NCBI RefSeq assembly: GCF_004193775.1
Contig: NC_041002.1
Coordinates: 37,979,112 to 38,043,111 of the forward strand
DNA length: 64,000 nt
Origin: Glycine soja
Lineage: Eukaryota > Streptophyta > Magnoliopsida > Fabales > Fabaceae
Direction: 5' to 3'
A program made the translations under genes and the position numbers. Below the pieces are notes generated by a model. That model was given only the letters and a program-made list of their open reading frames with translations. It did not search any database and was not told the origin of the DNA. Positions 12,394 through 24,489 of the stretch are shown here, piece after piece. Each line of letters begins with the position of its first letter. Position 1 is the stretch's first letter.

Positions 12394-14530
12394 CTAATCC
12401 TCTTCAAAATTGTAAACTTCAAAGTCATCTTCTAATTCCCCTTTATTGTCTTGTTCAATATTGTTTGATTCTCCATTCAAATTATTTGATTCTTCTTCGT
12501 TTGGTAACGAATTAGTAGAGTCTACTTCTTCAACACCACCTCTTAAATCTTGGAATCCATAAATACTTTCAAGTTGGAAGAATAACCATATGACATTTTT
12601 AGTTCTTCTATCCATTGACAGACTTACTTTGTTTGTCTGCAGTTAAAGTGTAATTTTCTTTTGGCTTTAACAACTTCCCATTATCCCCCGACTTCAACTC
12701 CAAGTCTTTCCGCCTACAATATAAAGTTAAGTCCATCCTAGCCTTCTCATTGTCTTTTGTCTTACCACTGACATTCATCATAGTGTTGAATATGTTGTCA
12801 AATAAAATTTTCTCTATGTGCATAACATCAAGATTGTGTCGCAACAAATTATCTTTCGAATACAGAAGATCCCAAAAGATACTTCTTTTTGTCCAATGAT
12901 GCCACTCCCCATATCCATGTACTGTTGGCGGTGGCAGACCAGTCTCTGTGACTTTTGGCAAATCCCTAACCCTACTCCAAACTTGTGTAGCTGTCAACAT
13001 ACGCAGTGGCTCATCCCTTTCTACTTCCCTTTTTTTGAAGGCATTTTTGTTCCTCCTAAATGCATGATCACTAGGTAAAAACCTATAATGACAGTCAAAC
13101 CAAGAAGTTTTTGCCTCATTTGCTATCTGGAAGGACTTTGTGTCCTCCATGCAATATGGACATGCTAGTCTACCATGTGTCCCCCAACCAGACAACATGC
13201 CATAAATAGGAAAATCATTAATAGTCCACATCAAAGCTACCCTCATCATGGAATTTTGCTTTCTTGAAACATTGTAAGTGAGAACACCACTCCACAACTT
13301 CTTCAGATCGTCAATCAAAAGTCGTAAATAAACATAAATATCAATCGTTGGATTGAATGGGCCTGTTATGACACAACTAAAAAACATATAAGGTTTAGTC
13401 ATACACATTTATGGAGGAAGATTGTACGGGATAACAGTGATTGGCCAACAAGAATAAGGTAAAGAGGATGCTTGAATATATGGGTTAAATTCATCTGTGC
13501 ATAAATCGAGTTGCACATTCCACCGATCAATAACAAAATTTGCATGTACCCGATCAAAGTGCTTCCAGGCTTCACCATCAGAGGGATGGCGTAACATGCC
13601 TGAAGATCTTATATTCTCATAGTGCCATGTCATTTGGCTTGTAATTTGCATTAATGCAAAATTCTCTGCAACCTTGGTATTATAGGCAAATAAAACATTG
13701 CCTTTACTGTAACTGGTTTTTTATTGCTTGCTCCAATAGTCTTCGCACAATACCTGGGCTTGTTACAAAATTTGCATTAAGTTAGCCCTCCATCATTGTT
13801 ATAATACAACATTCAACCATTCACACAACAGTCAATCCTCTTAGTCTCCAATCCCAACTTCGATACTAACCTCTTCGCATCATAAATTTTTTTTGGCAAA
13901 TGATCTTTTATAAATGTTACATCCAAAAGCATTTTTGAAATAAACTCTAAGCACTGGTTGGAAACATTCCAATTGGACTTGCAAGCTAAAAGCCTCATGA
14001 ATATTGATAATTTTGAGTCTGATGCCCCTTCATACAATGGCTCATTTGCCTTCACCAATAAATTGTAAAATCTGAGTATCTTCATTTGAAGGTTCTTAAT
14101 TATTAGTTGAGTTTGGAGCTTCAAATGTCTCAAGTTTCCTAAGAACATCACACACCATCTCTTTCATTAAGATAAATTGTTCACCTTGAGCCACATATTA
14201 TGCACTACTTGAAGCATCCATGTAACTATTGTCATCATTTAAATCAACATGCGGCATCTCTTTGCCATGATTAGTCCAAATCCAATAATTAGGCTTGAGT
14301 CCATTTTGTAAAGGTAAACCTTCACAACTCTATCCTCCAAAATCCTAGTACAATTGCATTTAACACAAGGACATCTGATCCCCCATCATTGTGATAACAG
14401 TCTTGCTTATTAGCTTTGCAAACAAATTCTTCAACCCCTTCAACAAAAGACTCTTTCAAGCAGCTTCTACCACTATAACATCTATAGTACATCCAACGAT
14501 GATTTGAAAGAATATAGTTCATGTTCTATA
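12394..14530 (-). pseudogene. TNP2-type CACTA transposase, broken
   Basis: The order in sense starts with a transposase-associated N-terminal domain (WMYYRCYSGR, LKESFVEGVEEFV; 14522-14322). Next is the segment with FYNLLVKANEPLYEGASDSK and KRLVSKLGLETKRIDCCVNG (14151-13813). The Transposase_21 core follows from 13651 to 12608, including ALMWTINDFPIYGMLSGWGTHG, LACPYCMED, and HNLDVMHIEKILFDNIFNTMM. These match the TNP2 transposase of En/Spm elements, which cuts at CACTA ends. The last part ends in an acidic tail (12394-12570), and the usual DUF4218 region appears missing. Frame breaks at about 13409, 13730 and 14160 make it non-functional. Confidence 0.88.
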
Positions 14531-15020
14531 TATTTAAGAAAAAAAATACAAACATTCATGAATCATATATATAATCTTAGAGAGATCTCTATTGTCAGTG
14601 GCAACAATTCTAATCATGTTTTAGGTGAAAAAAATCACATAAATATAGTGTTTGTCTTTCTAAATGAACAAAGCATGGAATATAAATAGCATAACCACAA
14701 CCACAAATATACTTAACACATTTAGAATACAAAATTTTGAATAGCTAGAATAAAAAAAATCAAAACTAACCTGAACAATTGAACATACGTGTGAGTAAGG
14801 GAACGATTACGTAACACAATATCACCTATGAACCCGAGAGTAAGAGAGAAAGAAAAAAGTTTAAGAATGGTTAGAAATTTTTGTATCTAAAAATGCTTAT
14901 CATGGGAAATTGCATTAAATGTATAGCAACAATTCTGATCATGTTTTAGGTGGCGTGTTATGCCAATTTTTAGGGGAATAATTTAATTACAAGGTTCTAC
15001 ATGCTTAATAATTTTTATGC

Positions 15021-15130
15021 ATTAACAGGAATCTGAGAAGCTGAGGCACCGGAAGCCTTCAAAGGGCATGCAATTTGTGATGGTGGATCCAAGCCATCCA
15101 CACTACTACATGAAAATGTTCTAGGCTATC
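15021..15130 (+). other. Possible captured host-gene exon inside CACTA 2
   Basis: A short + strand frame reads ESEKLRHRKPSKGMQF followed by VMVDPSHPHYYMK, with base composition more balanced than the AT-rich DNA around it. It is preceded by TTTATGCATTAACAG, a plausible 3' splice site. I do not recognise the protein. CACTA elements in soybean are known to carry host-gene fragments; that this is one is inference. Confidence 0.4.
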
Positions 15131-15312
15131 CCTTCCTTGCTTATATTCATTAATGGCCTAGGAAAACCTTTTACTGTGCGCTTTCTAATGTATAATTTAA
15201 AATAAACAATATTATTATTAATATGTATCTGTTAAAAAAATATACTTTTAAAAAAAACTATAAACACTTAATTTTGTCCAGATTAATAAATAAAAATAAA
15301 TTTTGAAAAGAA

Positions 15313-15313
<1 letters not shown>

Positions 15314-15352
<39 letters not shown>
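15314..15352. repeat. (TA)n microsatellite
   Basis: About 19 uninterrupted TA dinucleotides lie in the non-coding half of CACTA 2. Confidence 0.95.
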
Positions 15353-15358
<6 letters not shown>

Positions 15359-15359
15359 G

Positions 15360-16780
15360 AAAAAATTAAATTAAGCTTACAGAATTTAAAATTTAGCATT
15401 TTTCTAAACTTATTTTTTTGCCATTTAATTTTCTACAAATTATACAATAAATTAATTTTATTTCATATTATTGGCATGTGATAATCATTGTTTTGGTGTT
15501 CAAAAAATTATAACAATGTATTGTAATAGCTTTCTGCATTTCTCCTTATCATATGCAATTATATGTTGTTTTTTTGTTTAGTACATTTTGTATTGCTCCA
15601 ATGTTATTTTAAAATTCATGTAATTTGAGTATTTAATAATTTTAAAATTTTACTATAGTTGATCTCAATACATAACATAAATAACATTTAAGAAAAATGA
15701 TATAACGTTTAAGAAATAAAAATATTTATATTGTTATAAAATCTAGAGTACGTAAGGATTATTTTTTCTTATCAATTTAAGATAATAAAAAAAATAAAAG
15801 TCTAGTGTTAGTTAGAGACATTGCAGGAAGTAACATTGGGAGTGCAGGAAGAAAATGTCAAGCGTGCATGTGTTAGAGTCTAAAAGTAAGCGACCAAGAC
15901 AGGCACCATAAGTTTATCAAGACAAAATCGAAAGGTATGTTTTCCTGTCCTATCTCTCTCACTCTCTCTCACTCATTGTGTTTATGAATTGTGTGGAAGA
16001 CACCAACACTTCATACACGTAACATGGTGAACAGTTGGGGGCTAAGAAACCATGCATATATCCGATAGACAGCCACACTATATATGAAAATAGTCAGAAC
16101 AGGGAAGAAGTTAAAGAATGAAAGAGACCACAAACTTTTCTTTGATCTTGTTTTCTAGTGAGGGCAAGACCTCATCAAAGCATTAAATTTCAAGTGTCTG
16201 GATCTTAACCCTGTAGTCTATTGGTTAGGACTTAGTACTTAACCTTAATAAAAAATGGGGGAACATCAATTGTCATCAAGTGAATAATCACCGGACTAAA
16301 TAGCCTTTTGTTGTGAGATTAACAATTTGGTCTAGACAGAATTTTGAGCTAATTTCGGAACAATATTTTAGGACCTATTTTGTTGGATCATTTTCAACTT
16401 TAGTAGTTCTAGTCTAGTACTCCAAAATAACTTGTTTTGAGCTTTGAGTTTATCAACTCATTTTGCAATTTTTAATAGGACAACTTAGAGATTGTTTTGT
16501 TAGGATTGTCTTTAACTGAATATAAATTTTCAATTTCATCCCTAAAGTATTCCAAATATTAGAAATTATAATAAGTAGTACTCTTCTAAGTACTAAAATC
16601 AAGTTAGTCCCTGAAGGTTAGTAAAATCTAATTACTTATAAAATTTTATTCTTTTAGAGACTACATAACAGAGTATAGACAATACTTTAGAGATTAAACT
16701 GATGGTATATTTGAGTTTTTAATAACTACAAGTCTCAAATTCTTGCATCCCGATCGATGCATGATCAATTGGTGTAGTTT
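15360..16780. other. Non-coding AT-rich interior of CACTA 2
   Basis: No protein-like frame is seen. A CT-rich microsatellite (TCTCTCTCAC type) lies at 15953-15975. The 16320-16740 stretch repeats phrases such as TTTAGGACC and TCCCTAAAG, resembling dispersed intergenic repeat DNA. Confidence 0.5.
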
Positions 16781-16785
16781 TCTCC

Positions 16786-16960
16786 ACCCAGAGGCCAGTG
16801 AAAATCAGGTTATATTTAAACTGAAAACAAAGATAGATGCTCTCAAGGAAGAACTTGAAAAGCAAAGGATTACGATGATAAGTTGTGAGAGAAAAAAACT
16901 TTTATTGATCGAATAGATTAATGTGGAGCTTGAAGCTTCAAAGATGGCTAAATCTTAATT
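16786..16960 (+). other. Possible captured coiled-coil coding fragment inside CACTA 2
   Basis: The + strand frame reads SENQVIFKLKTKIDALKEEL then EKQRITMISCERKKLLLIE, a stop, and INVELEASKMA. The charged heptad-like pattern suggests a coiled coil. The parent gene is not recognised, and the fragment ends without a clear splice site. Confidence 0.4.
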
Positions 16961-17984
16961 TACCTCATCATTTTTAGACACAATGAAGAGATACTTAATT
17001 TATTGACCATACATACTAGCATAGATGCACTATAGTTGCAGACCGACCAAGCAAGACCTCATAACTTTGCCCAGTCCGCAAATTCTGCTAAGCAAAATTG
17101 AATACAATATTGTTCACATCTCTTTGTTGTTAGTATATCGAATTATAGACTATACAACCAACCATTATTGACCCCAAATGTTTTTATTCTGCTGAATTGC
17201 ATATATATCTTAATTTTTTTTTTATTATATATTGTTATTATCAAGTAGTACTACTATTTTGTTCCCCACTCCGTGTCTTGAGCACTGTTATTTTATCTCA
17301 TATCAAAGCAAGAATATCAAGATCGAGAAGGCAATTAATATTGCACGTCTAGGAATATATGATAAAACTTTGAAGCTCCTTTCAATTAAGATATAAAAAA
17401 AAGTCCAAAAGCAAAAGACCATATGCTACAAATTAAATACACTAAGGCGTACATAACTGATTTGTTAAACTAAATTAAACAAATTTAAAACCTTACTGTT
17501 GAAAAAAGCAAAATGAGTATTGTACCAGCAATTAAATTCTGAAACAAATTGCAAGATTAATAATGAAAACAAAAAATAAATTTCTAGGGCGCACTTCACG
17601 ATGCTAGCTTAAAATTGTAAACCAAAATGAGTATTGCAACATCTAATGGAATTCAACTTAGAATGGAATGCAAAGATACGACGAAGGAAGGAAGAAACGG
17701 AAGTATTGAGAAAATGATGAGAGATTAAATCTACGGAAGACAATGAAACGAAATAGAGAGGAGGAATTGAAGTGAAACCTGAATGGAGGATGGAGGTTAG
17801 GTGGAGATGGAATTTGATTTTGGAGCTTATTCCAATGAAACCCTTATCTTCTTCGTCTCCACCGAAGAAGTAAAGTTTAATAGAAATATAGTTCCTATAA
17901 ATCATTAATCATTTTATAAATTTCAACTTTTCATTCTTTCTTCCTTCCTTTTCACCTTAGAAATAGAAACAATTGGAGAACAAA
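16961..17984. other. AT-rich DNA within CACTA 2, no gene recognised
   Basis: A 98-codon minus-strand frame (17609-17905) has no recognisable motif. It could be another captured scrap, because the GGAGGATGGAGGTTAGGTGG stretch near 17790 differs in composition from its surroundings. Nothing firmer can be said. Confidence 0.4.
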
Positions 17985-18240
17985 CACTACTACAAAAAGC
18001 ATAATCTACATTGGTTATTTTAAACATACTACATCGGTTAAGTGACGTCGTTGTAGTCCATGTCGTAAAAAACTAATGCTTCTATGACGACGATTAAGTA
18101 CTACCGTCTTAGAATGCACTGTGCATTCTAAGAGGGTTATCTATACAACCGTCTTAGAATGTCGTACATTTTAAGATGGTTCCCGTAAGAGGACTATCTT
18201 AGTATGTGCAGTACATTAATTAAAAGTTCCTGCTTACTAA
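17985..18240 (+). mobile_element. Truncated end of a further CACTA element
   Basis: CACTACTACAAAAAGC at 17985 is followed by short imperfect repeats (ACCGTCTTAGAATG repeated at about 18103 and 18150). This looks like a CACTA terminus with subterminal repeats, but no matching inverted end occurs before 18991. It is probably a truncated insertion. Confidence 0.55.
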
Positions 18241-18991
18241 TAACTAATTTACAAAGACTGACATGATACAAAAATTGATAATTAATTAATAGAATAGAAT
18301 TATCTAATTAATTAATTACCTGCACTTGCAAATATCTTCCTAGAATAGAAAAAAACACCATTGATACCAGTAAGTTGTTGGAGCACAAGTAGTCCAATAC
18401 CTACCTGCATGGCACATGCACTCAGTTACTAGAAGTCACAACCATTTAGATCTATTTGGTTTAGCTTATCCCAAAGAACTTTTAAGAGGAAAACAAAGCA
18501 ACAGCTGAATTACTACAATAACTACCTCTCTCAATATGCTAAACAACTAACATTCATACAGACATAACATGCTCCAGCATAACATAGTTGTCTGGGTAGA
18601 ACTATTGTGCGGTGTCGTTGCGCATAGAAAAAAAGGTAGCCCTCTCGTCCAACAGCAGCGTGACGGTGGATGCGAAGGCTTTTGAAAATCATCAATGGGA
18701 CCCTCGTTAGGGTTGGGTTCTTTTAATTTTGGGTATAATTTTAATTTCTGATGAAAACATATTCCGTTGGAAAAATCCATCGGCAATATTTAAATTTAAG
18801 ACAGAATTAAATCAGTGGGTAAAAATCTGTCACTAATTTATACTTTTCGATGGAAAATTTATTCGTGGTTAAATTCCATCGAAAATTCAAGCATTTTTCC
18901 ACGGAATACCTTCCGCCGGTAAATTCCATCGATAATTAAGATATTTCCGATAGAAAATATTCCGTTGGTAATAACGATTTTTCTTGTAGTG

Positions 18992-20090
18992 TTGGGGTGT
19001 ATAATAATAACTTCCCCTTGTACATAAAGCATGAAGATCTTTTTGAAATAGTACACGGTAGTCAATGTCTCAGCATTTTTGTTATACAAATGTGGATTTT
19101 GTAACTAACTTTACATTATTTTCCATTACCTAACTGATTATTTTAAATTGATGCATAATTTACTTTGGTTTCTCAATAATAGGCATATGACTAAGATAAG
19201 TATGCAAGCAGGGAGTGTCTCTGTGTATGGATTCATCGAGCCACAGTTCATACAGAGATCTGGGCAATCATAATTTGAATAAGAGGATTATATTAAGAAA
19301 TGAATGCAAAATTCACAGAGAGATGTCTACCTTGGAGCCTACTTGAATGAGTAAGTAAAACTGAATAAATTAATTTAAATAATATATGCACTATAATAAC
19401 TTAATGCTCTCCAATGCAATGCACATTGGCAATTGGTCGTTATATGTCCTAAGGACAATGTTGTTGTCTGGTTCTATTCGTTGCATAATAAGTCCGACAA
19501 CTATTTGAAAGAAATTATTAACAGGTCTATTGTATTTTGTAAGACATTTACTTTATCATAAAATATTTGACATCAATATTTTAAAATTGTACAATATGCA
19601 TACATGTTTCTCTTAACTAGTGCTTTGAAGGGATTCAACGATATTCAAGGAAGTAAATCCAAGGCTACTACTAAATGGATTGCAGTTAAAGTAAGTCATT
19701 TAAACAATGATTGATGTCTTAAAAATTACATTTTATTATTGTGCACACTAATTTTAGGTTAACTTTGAATCTCTTATTGAATTTAGTATAATAAACAAAG
19801 AGGAAGCACTGAGTGCAACTATTATGTGATGCATTGGATGTCAAGAATAGTCTAAGGAGGTTTCAAGGATAATTGGAAAATGGTAATTGTTTACTTCAAA
19901 ACTAATTTCATTTGTTATACTTGTTATTATTTATATTGATTAAGTTATATTTTATTATATCATGCATTATTTTACTGATCCAAGACCATTGGAACCAAAG
20001 AGATTAAAGGCAATTCGCATTTAGTGGGCAAGATTTTATGTCAGTTAAAAATGAAACACTAGGTGTTTAAGGAATTTTACAATTGTATAT
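18992..20090 (+). pseudogene. CACTA-associated Ulp1-like (C48) protease, 3' part
   Basis: This continues the gene interrupted at 9891. Exon-like segments read GVYNNNFPLYIKHEDLFEIV; MQAGSVSVYGFIEPQFIQRSG (about 19200); AHWQLVVICPKDNVVVWFYS (about 19420); ALKGFNDIQGSKSKATTKW followed by a GTAAGT donor (about 19620-19691); and GSTECNYYVMHWM (about 19800). The AHW histidine and TEC cysteine blocks match the Ulp1/SENP C48 cysteine protease fold found in many plant CACTA and MULE elements. In-frame stops (QS*FE, MS*IV, RI*WA) show decay. What such protease domains do for the transposon is not settled. Confidence 0.78.
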
Positions 20091-20289
20091 AGTTATGTTT
20101 AATTTGATTTGATTATAGTAGATGATCTTATGTATTGATGACATTATTGTTTTCTTTAACTATTTCTTATAATTGATAGTAATTATTCAATAATATAAAA
20201 AAATTGTACTATGAGACTGCCTAGATTGGAATGTTTTTAAATTTGCAGGTTTGTATAATATTAAAAAACAAACAAGATATTAAAAAATT

Positions 20290-20640
20290 GCAAAAAATAT
20301 CATCAGCTTTTCTAAAAAACCGATGCTTTGGTACAAAAGACAACATTGATTTTTTAAAAATTGATGTTGTAGTTCATAAATGAACATCGGTTTTTAGAAA
20401 AATTGATGTTGTGGTGCACTCACAACATCATATTTTAGAAAAACCGATGTTGTTTTTTTTTTTTTGCATATTTTACATTTTTTGGTTTATTGCATATTAT
20501 ACGACATCGGTTTTTCAAAAGCAATCGATGTTGTGTATTGTATGTTAACATTGGTTTTCAAAAAATCGATGTTAACCTTGAGTTCGTAAATGTTGGTGGT
20601 TTCAACATCGGTTAAAAATCGATGTTGATAGTGAAAAAAA
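20290..20640 (+). repeat. Subterminal palindrome array of CACTA 1
   Basis: Repeated short hairpins of the form AACATCGGTTTTT...AAAAACCGATGTT alternate with short spacers over about 350 bp. They are the presumed protein-binding sites of the transposon end. Confidence 0.8.
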
Positions 20641-20674
20641 AAAAACCAATTTTAAAAGCCTATTTTTTAGTAGT

Positions 20675-21280
20675 GAAGTCACCCTCCAAGCTTTATTCAT
20701 CATATTAATCTTCCAACCTATCTGCCTTGAATTTATTTTGTCAAGAATATAGTTGAAATCACTATTATTGGCTCTTCCCAAGAGCATGGGAAATCCAAGG
20801 TATTTGCCAAACTAACGTGTATGTTGAAAATAAATAATAGAGGCAAATTTATCCACTTTTACCATGGAAATATTCTTGGAAGTCATGAATCTAGACTTTT
20901 GGAGATTAACCTTCAAGCCTAAAGTATTACAAAAATATCTAACACCTCTCTGACAAGTTTGACTTGAGAAGATTTAGCCTCAATAAACAAAAAAAAAAAA
21001 TCATTAGCAAAGAAAAGATGGGAAATAAGGGGATCATTATTCAAAACCTTTATTGGAGACTAGTGATGATCATGCATTTTCTGTTGAATGAGAAAAGACA
21101 ACTCCATGCACAAAGCAAATAGATAGGGGGACATAGGATCACTTTGGTGCAAGCCTCTTTTTGAGGCAAAGACATCAAGTTTCTCACCATTCAACTTTAG
21201 AACCAATCTTGTATCTCTAGTGCATTTCATAATAAGTCTCATTGTTGTGTTAGGGAAGCCAAACTCTTTCAAGGTCATCC
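20675..21280 (-). pseudogene. LINE ORF2 fragment B: RT palm with altered catalytic box
   Basis: Minus-strand translation starts TLKEFGFPNTTMRLIMKCTR and continues to KRGLHQSDPMSPYLFALCME, then HLFFAND near 21001-21012, and ends LGKYLGFPMLLGRANNS and MNKAWRVT. This is the RT palm. The catalytic FADD box reads FAND (GAT to AAT), so the active site is lost. A poly(A) run at about 20989-21000 lies just after it. The fragment joins fragment A through the shared GGATG (TSD of the solo LTR) and fragment C through the CACTA 1 insertion. Confidence 0.9.
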
Positions 21281-23768
21281 TGTAACACCCCTTTTTTCAT
21301 AAAAAATAATTTTAAAAGGATTTTATTTTAAAATAAATAGTTTTAGAAAATAAAGAAATATTTATTTGGTTTTTATTTAATTAAAAAGAGTGTTTTAGAA
21401 AGAAAAAAGGGGGGATGTTTATTTAATTATTTAGTTATCATAGTAAAATAGAGTGATTTTTATAAAATAATAAAATAAAGGAAAAATAGAGCAAATAATA
21501 GACTCAGAGTACTTAGGGATATAAATAATTCTTTTAGCCATCAGAATAGTTTTTAAAAAACTTTTCTACGCTTCTTTCTTTTCCTTTCTTTTTCTCTAAT
21601 GCTCAAGAACTCTAACAAAGCAACCGGAGGAGGAGCTCTAGAAAGCACCAAAAACGCCACTGTTGCTAACAAAGAACGCTTGAACGACTACCTTGAGGTA
21701 AGGGATGAGTTACTCACGCTTGGATATTAGAATGAACATGTGTAGGGATCCCTAGAGGATCAATTTTGGGTTATTTATGTTTTATAAAATTCAAATATGT
21801 TCTCATGCTTTTAATCACAAATTGATTGTGTTTGATGGACCAATTGATGTGCCGATGCGAAATTATTGTGAAATTGATGTGTTCTATTCCCTTGTTTCGT
21901 GCTTTAAAAATTTATCTATGATTATAATGTGTCTTTCTCTTGTTTCTCGTACCTATAAAGTGTACGTTTGATTGATTTACTATCATGAATTGAGTACGCT
22001 TTCTGTATATTTGTGTCATGAGATATCTATTTGATTTTAATATGTTATTGTTCAATTAATTGTTGACAGCCTCTGTATTTTGCTTATTGATGATGATCAG
22101 AAATATTTTTATATAATACTTCATGATACCATGTGAACATGCAGGGTTGCTCTTGAATCAATTGGATAATCATAAAATTATATAAAGAGTAGGACAAGAT
22201 TTACTAGATTAACGTGAGAATTAGATTGTTGGAAACATTCTTTGTCATGTTTTGGTGTCATAAGCTTATTACGTGTTGATAATTATAACACAAATATATA
22301 TGTATATGAATTGTTAAAATAAATAAGGAATTAATATATCAAATAATAAAATTAAATTAAGGGAAATTAATATATTAAGATTCAACGATAAATACTTTTA
22401 ATGCATTTTTAGTTTAATTATTTATTAATTGAAAATAATATAGTTCGATTTAATATATACATGTTTTGTGCCATGTAAATATTAATATTGTGTGATGTGT
22501 ATATGATTCATGAGGTGTGATAACATGTTGCTTTGAAATTATGACATTCTGATTGAGATTGAGTGTATGTGACAAATTGAGTATGTGTTGAATTGTAAGA
22601 TACATGTGTATTGAGGTATTATATGCATTGAGTTGTGAGCTATGAATCGTACTATCACACAACTGTAAGGCCCTTTAAGAGCGACGAGTTAATGCATGAT
22701 GAGTTTTATGATGGGCTCCACGGAGGGAACCCGACAAGTCTAATCACTTTGAGGCACGACGAGTTAAAATGATTTTGAAAACAATTGAGTAGTTGTGTGT
22801 ATTGCATAGTTCATAGGTAAAATCTATGTGTTAAAATGTTTTTTTGGGTTAGATCTGAATCAGGAGGAAAAGGCCTCAACAGACTTCTCAGAGTCTAGGC
22901 CTTGGAGGTAAATATATCTCGGTTTGAGTGTTCCTTTAAGCATGTGTCGATCTCACATGGTTGGAGCATTCTCGCAAAACAGTGTGACCATGACTTATCT
23001 CTCTATGATTTCACTTAGTGAGAGTGATCTAACTTACCCATTGTGTGGTATGTCTTGTCATGTACTCCTAAGCACTCGACCCGACGAGGTTTTTCACTGA
23101 AAATTGTACTACATTGCATGTAGGCTTAAGTCTAGTATATCAGTTGCATAACACTCGTGTTTGATTTTCATTGAGTTGCAAATTAAGACTTGGTGTTGGT
23201 TTTGAAGTGTATGGGCTTGAATGAGTGTGAACGTTTGTGTATATTTTTGTGAAGTGATGATGATGTATATGTAAGTTTGGCCCTATATTGTTTTTATGTC
23301 TCATATGCTCTTAGTGCTTTATTTATTTAAGAATGTGATAACTCACTCCCAATATGTGTTTGTATTTGGGCTGAATGCCATACTGTTTGAGGTGAGCCAC
23401 CTCACGGTGATTATCATGTTGGAGATGGAGAGGCGTAGCCTTTCTTATGGGAATGCTCTGATAAGATGTGACATCGGGGCATGAGTTTTGTTTGATTACG
23501 CATGATATTCTGAATATGATAGTTGATCTTATTTTATTTCACTATTTAATCTTTTTTTTTCTTGTAAACATGGACGACATTGTTTTAAGCCGGAGACATT
23601 TTTAATTTCTTTTTATTTAAGATTTGATTTGGTAATATGAAATAAATGTGGACCTTTTACCCACATAATTTAGTTTTTGTTATTTGAGAATAATTCACTT
23701 ATTGATTTTTTTGTATTTTTTAAATTATATATATATATATACATACATGTTGGGTAGAGGATGTCACA
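21281..23768. mobile_element. Solo LTR, 2.5 kb, inserted in LINE
   Basis: It starts TGTAACACCC and ends GGATGTCACA, so TG...CA with imperfect inverted termini. It is flanked by a perfect 5-bp duplication CATCC (21276-21280 and 23769-23773). No internal coding domain, primer site or second LTR copy is visible over 2,488 bp, so a solo LTR is the simplest reading. Its length suits Ty3/gypsy LTRs (inference). It contains repeated GACGAGTTAAAATG-like phrases near 22685 and 22755. Orientation is not determined. Confidence 0.78.
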
Positions 23769-24489
23769 CATCCTAAGAAAATTCCTATCAACCTGATCAT
23801 GAGCTTTTTTGAAATCAATATTGAATATCGCATATCCTTTCTTCCCCTTCTTCTTATGCATATGGTGCACAATCTCGAGTGATTATTGCATTATTTGATG
23901 TTTCTCTTGGGGATGAAGCAAGCTACTTTGAAAAGGACCAATAAAAGTGTTTAAGTGAGGTCTAATCTTGTTGACAAGCACCTTAGATATAGCTTTAAAA
24001 AAATACGTTACAAACATTTATTGGTATGAAGTCCCTAAAGGATTAGGGATCATCCACCTTAGGAATAGGGACAATAAGAGTCTCTGCAAGGCAAGGGTCA
24101 AAGGAGCCAGAAGCAAAGGAAAAAGCAACCATATTATAAATTTCATTCACAACAACATCCCAGTAAGTCTTAAAAAAGATAGGTTGGAACTCATCTACAC
24201 TAAGGGCTTTGTAGGAATCCATAAAAAAAAAGTGACATTTTGAACATCATCCATGGAAATATGAGATAGTTATAAATCATACAGATTTTGGTCTACTTGA
24301 GGAATGGAAATCAATTGTAGACTACCAGGTTTGCATTGATTTGAGGATTGAAAAAGATTTTTAAAGAAAGATAGCACTTCTCTCTTCAAAACCTCATCAT
24401 CAGCGCACCAAATGCCATCAATATAAGACCAAAAATAGAAAAATTTCAAAAGTATTCCATGGATAACTTGGATAAAAGTAGACAGAAGC
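23769..24489 (-). pseudogene. LINE ORF2 fragment A: RT N-terminal half
   Basis: Minus-strand translation gives LKREVLSFFKNLFQSSNQC, YKALSVDEFQPIFFKTYWDV, AETLIVPIPKVDDP, KVLVNKIRPHL and KKGYAIFNIDFKKAHDQVD ending NFLRM. This is the start of the plant L1 RT domain. A frame break lies between 23870 and 23960. The upstream part of ORF2 (endonuclease) and ORF1 are absent; the sequence stops at the gypsy element near 24489. With fragments B-D about 3.0 kb of LINE remains. Confidence 0.85.

Larger units (their letters stand above)
9892..18991 (-). mobile_element. CACTA transposon 2, nested inside CACTA 1
   Basis: The left end is CACTACAAAAAAAG at 9892. The right end, read inverted, is CACTACAAGAAAAATC, ending at 18991. 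The 3-bp duplication is TTC (9889-9891) versus TTG (18992-18994); the uninterrupted host codons ATG TTT GGG GTG show TTG was original. Subterminal repeats are of a different family from CACTA 1 (TTTCCGACGG/TCCATCGG types). The genes are on the minus strand: a TNP2 transposase pseudogene (12394-14530) and a Transposase_24-like pseudogene (10600-12160). The 15-18.9 kb half is non-coding AT-rich DNA with possible captured host fragments and a truncated extra CACTA end. Confidence 0.9.
8562..20674 (+). mobile_element. CACTA (En/Spm) transposon 1, carrying a nested CACTA
   Basis: The ends are CACTACTAGAAA at 8562 and, inverted, TTTTTTAGTAGTG ending at 20674. The 3-bp duplication is GAG (8559-8561) versus AAG (20675-20677), one substitution apart. 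Both ends carry subterminal arrays of short palindromes of the type ATCGATTTTT-AAAAATCGAT (8580-8820 and 20290-20640), the binding-site architecture known for En/Spm elements. Without the 9.1-kb element nested at 9892-18991 it is about 3.0 kb. It encodes only a Ulp1-like pseudogene on the + strand and no TNP2 transposase, so it was probably non-autonomous. It inserted in the LINE RT region. Confidence 0.9.
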
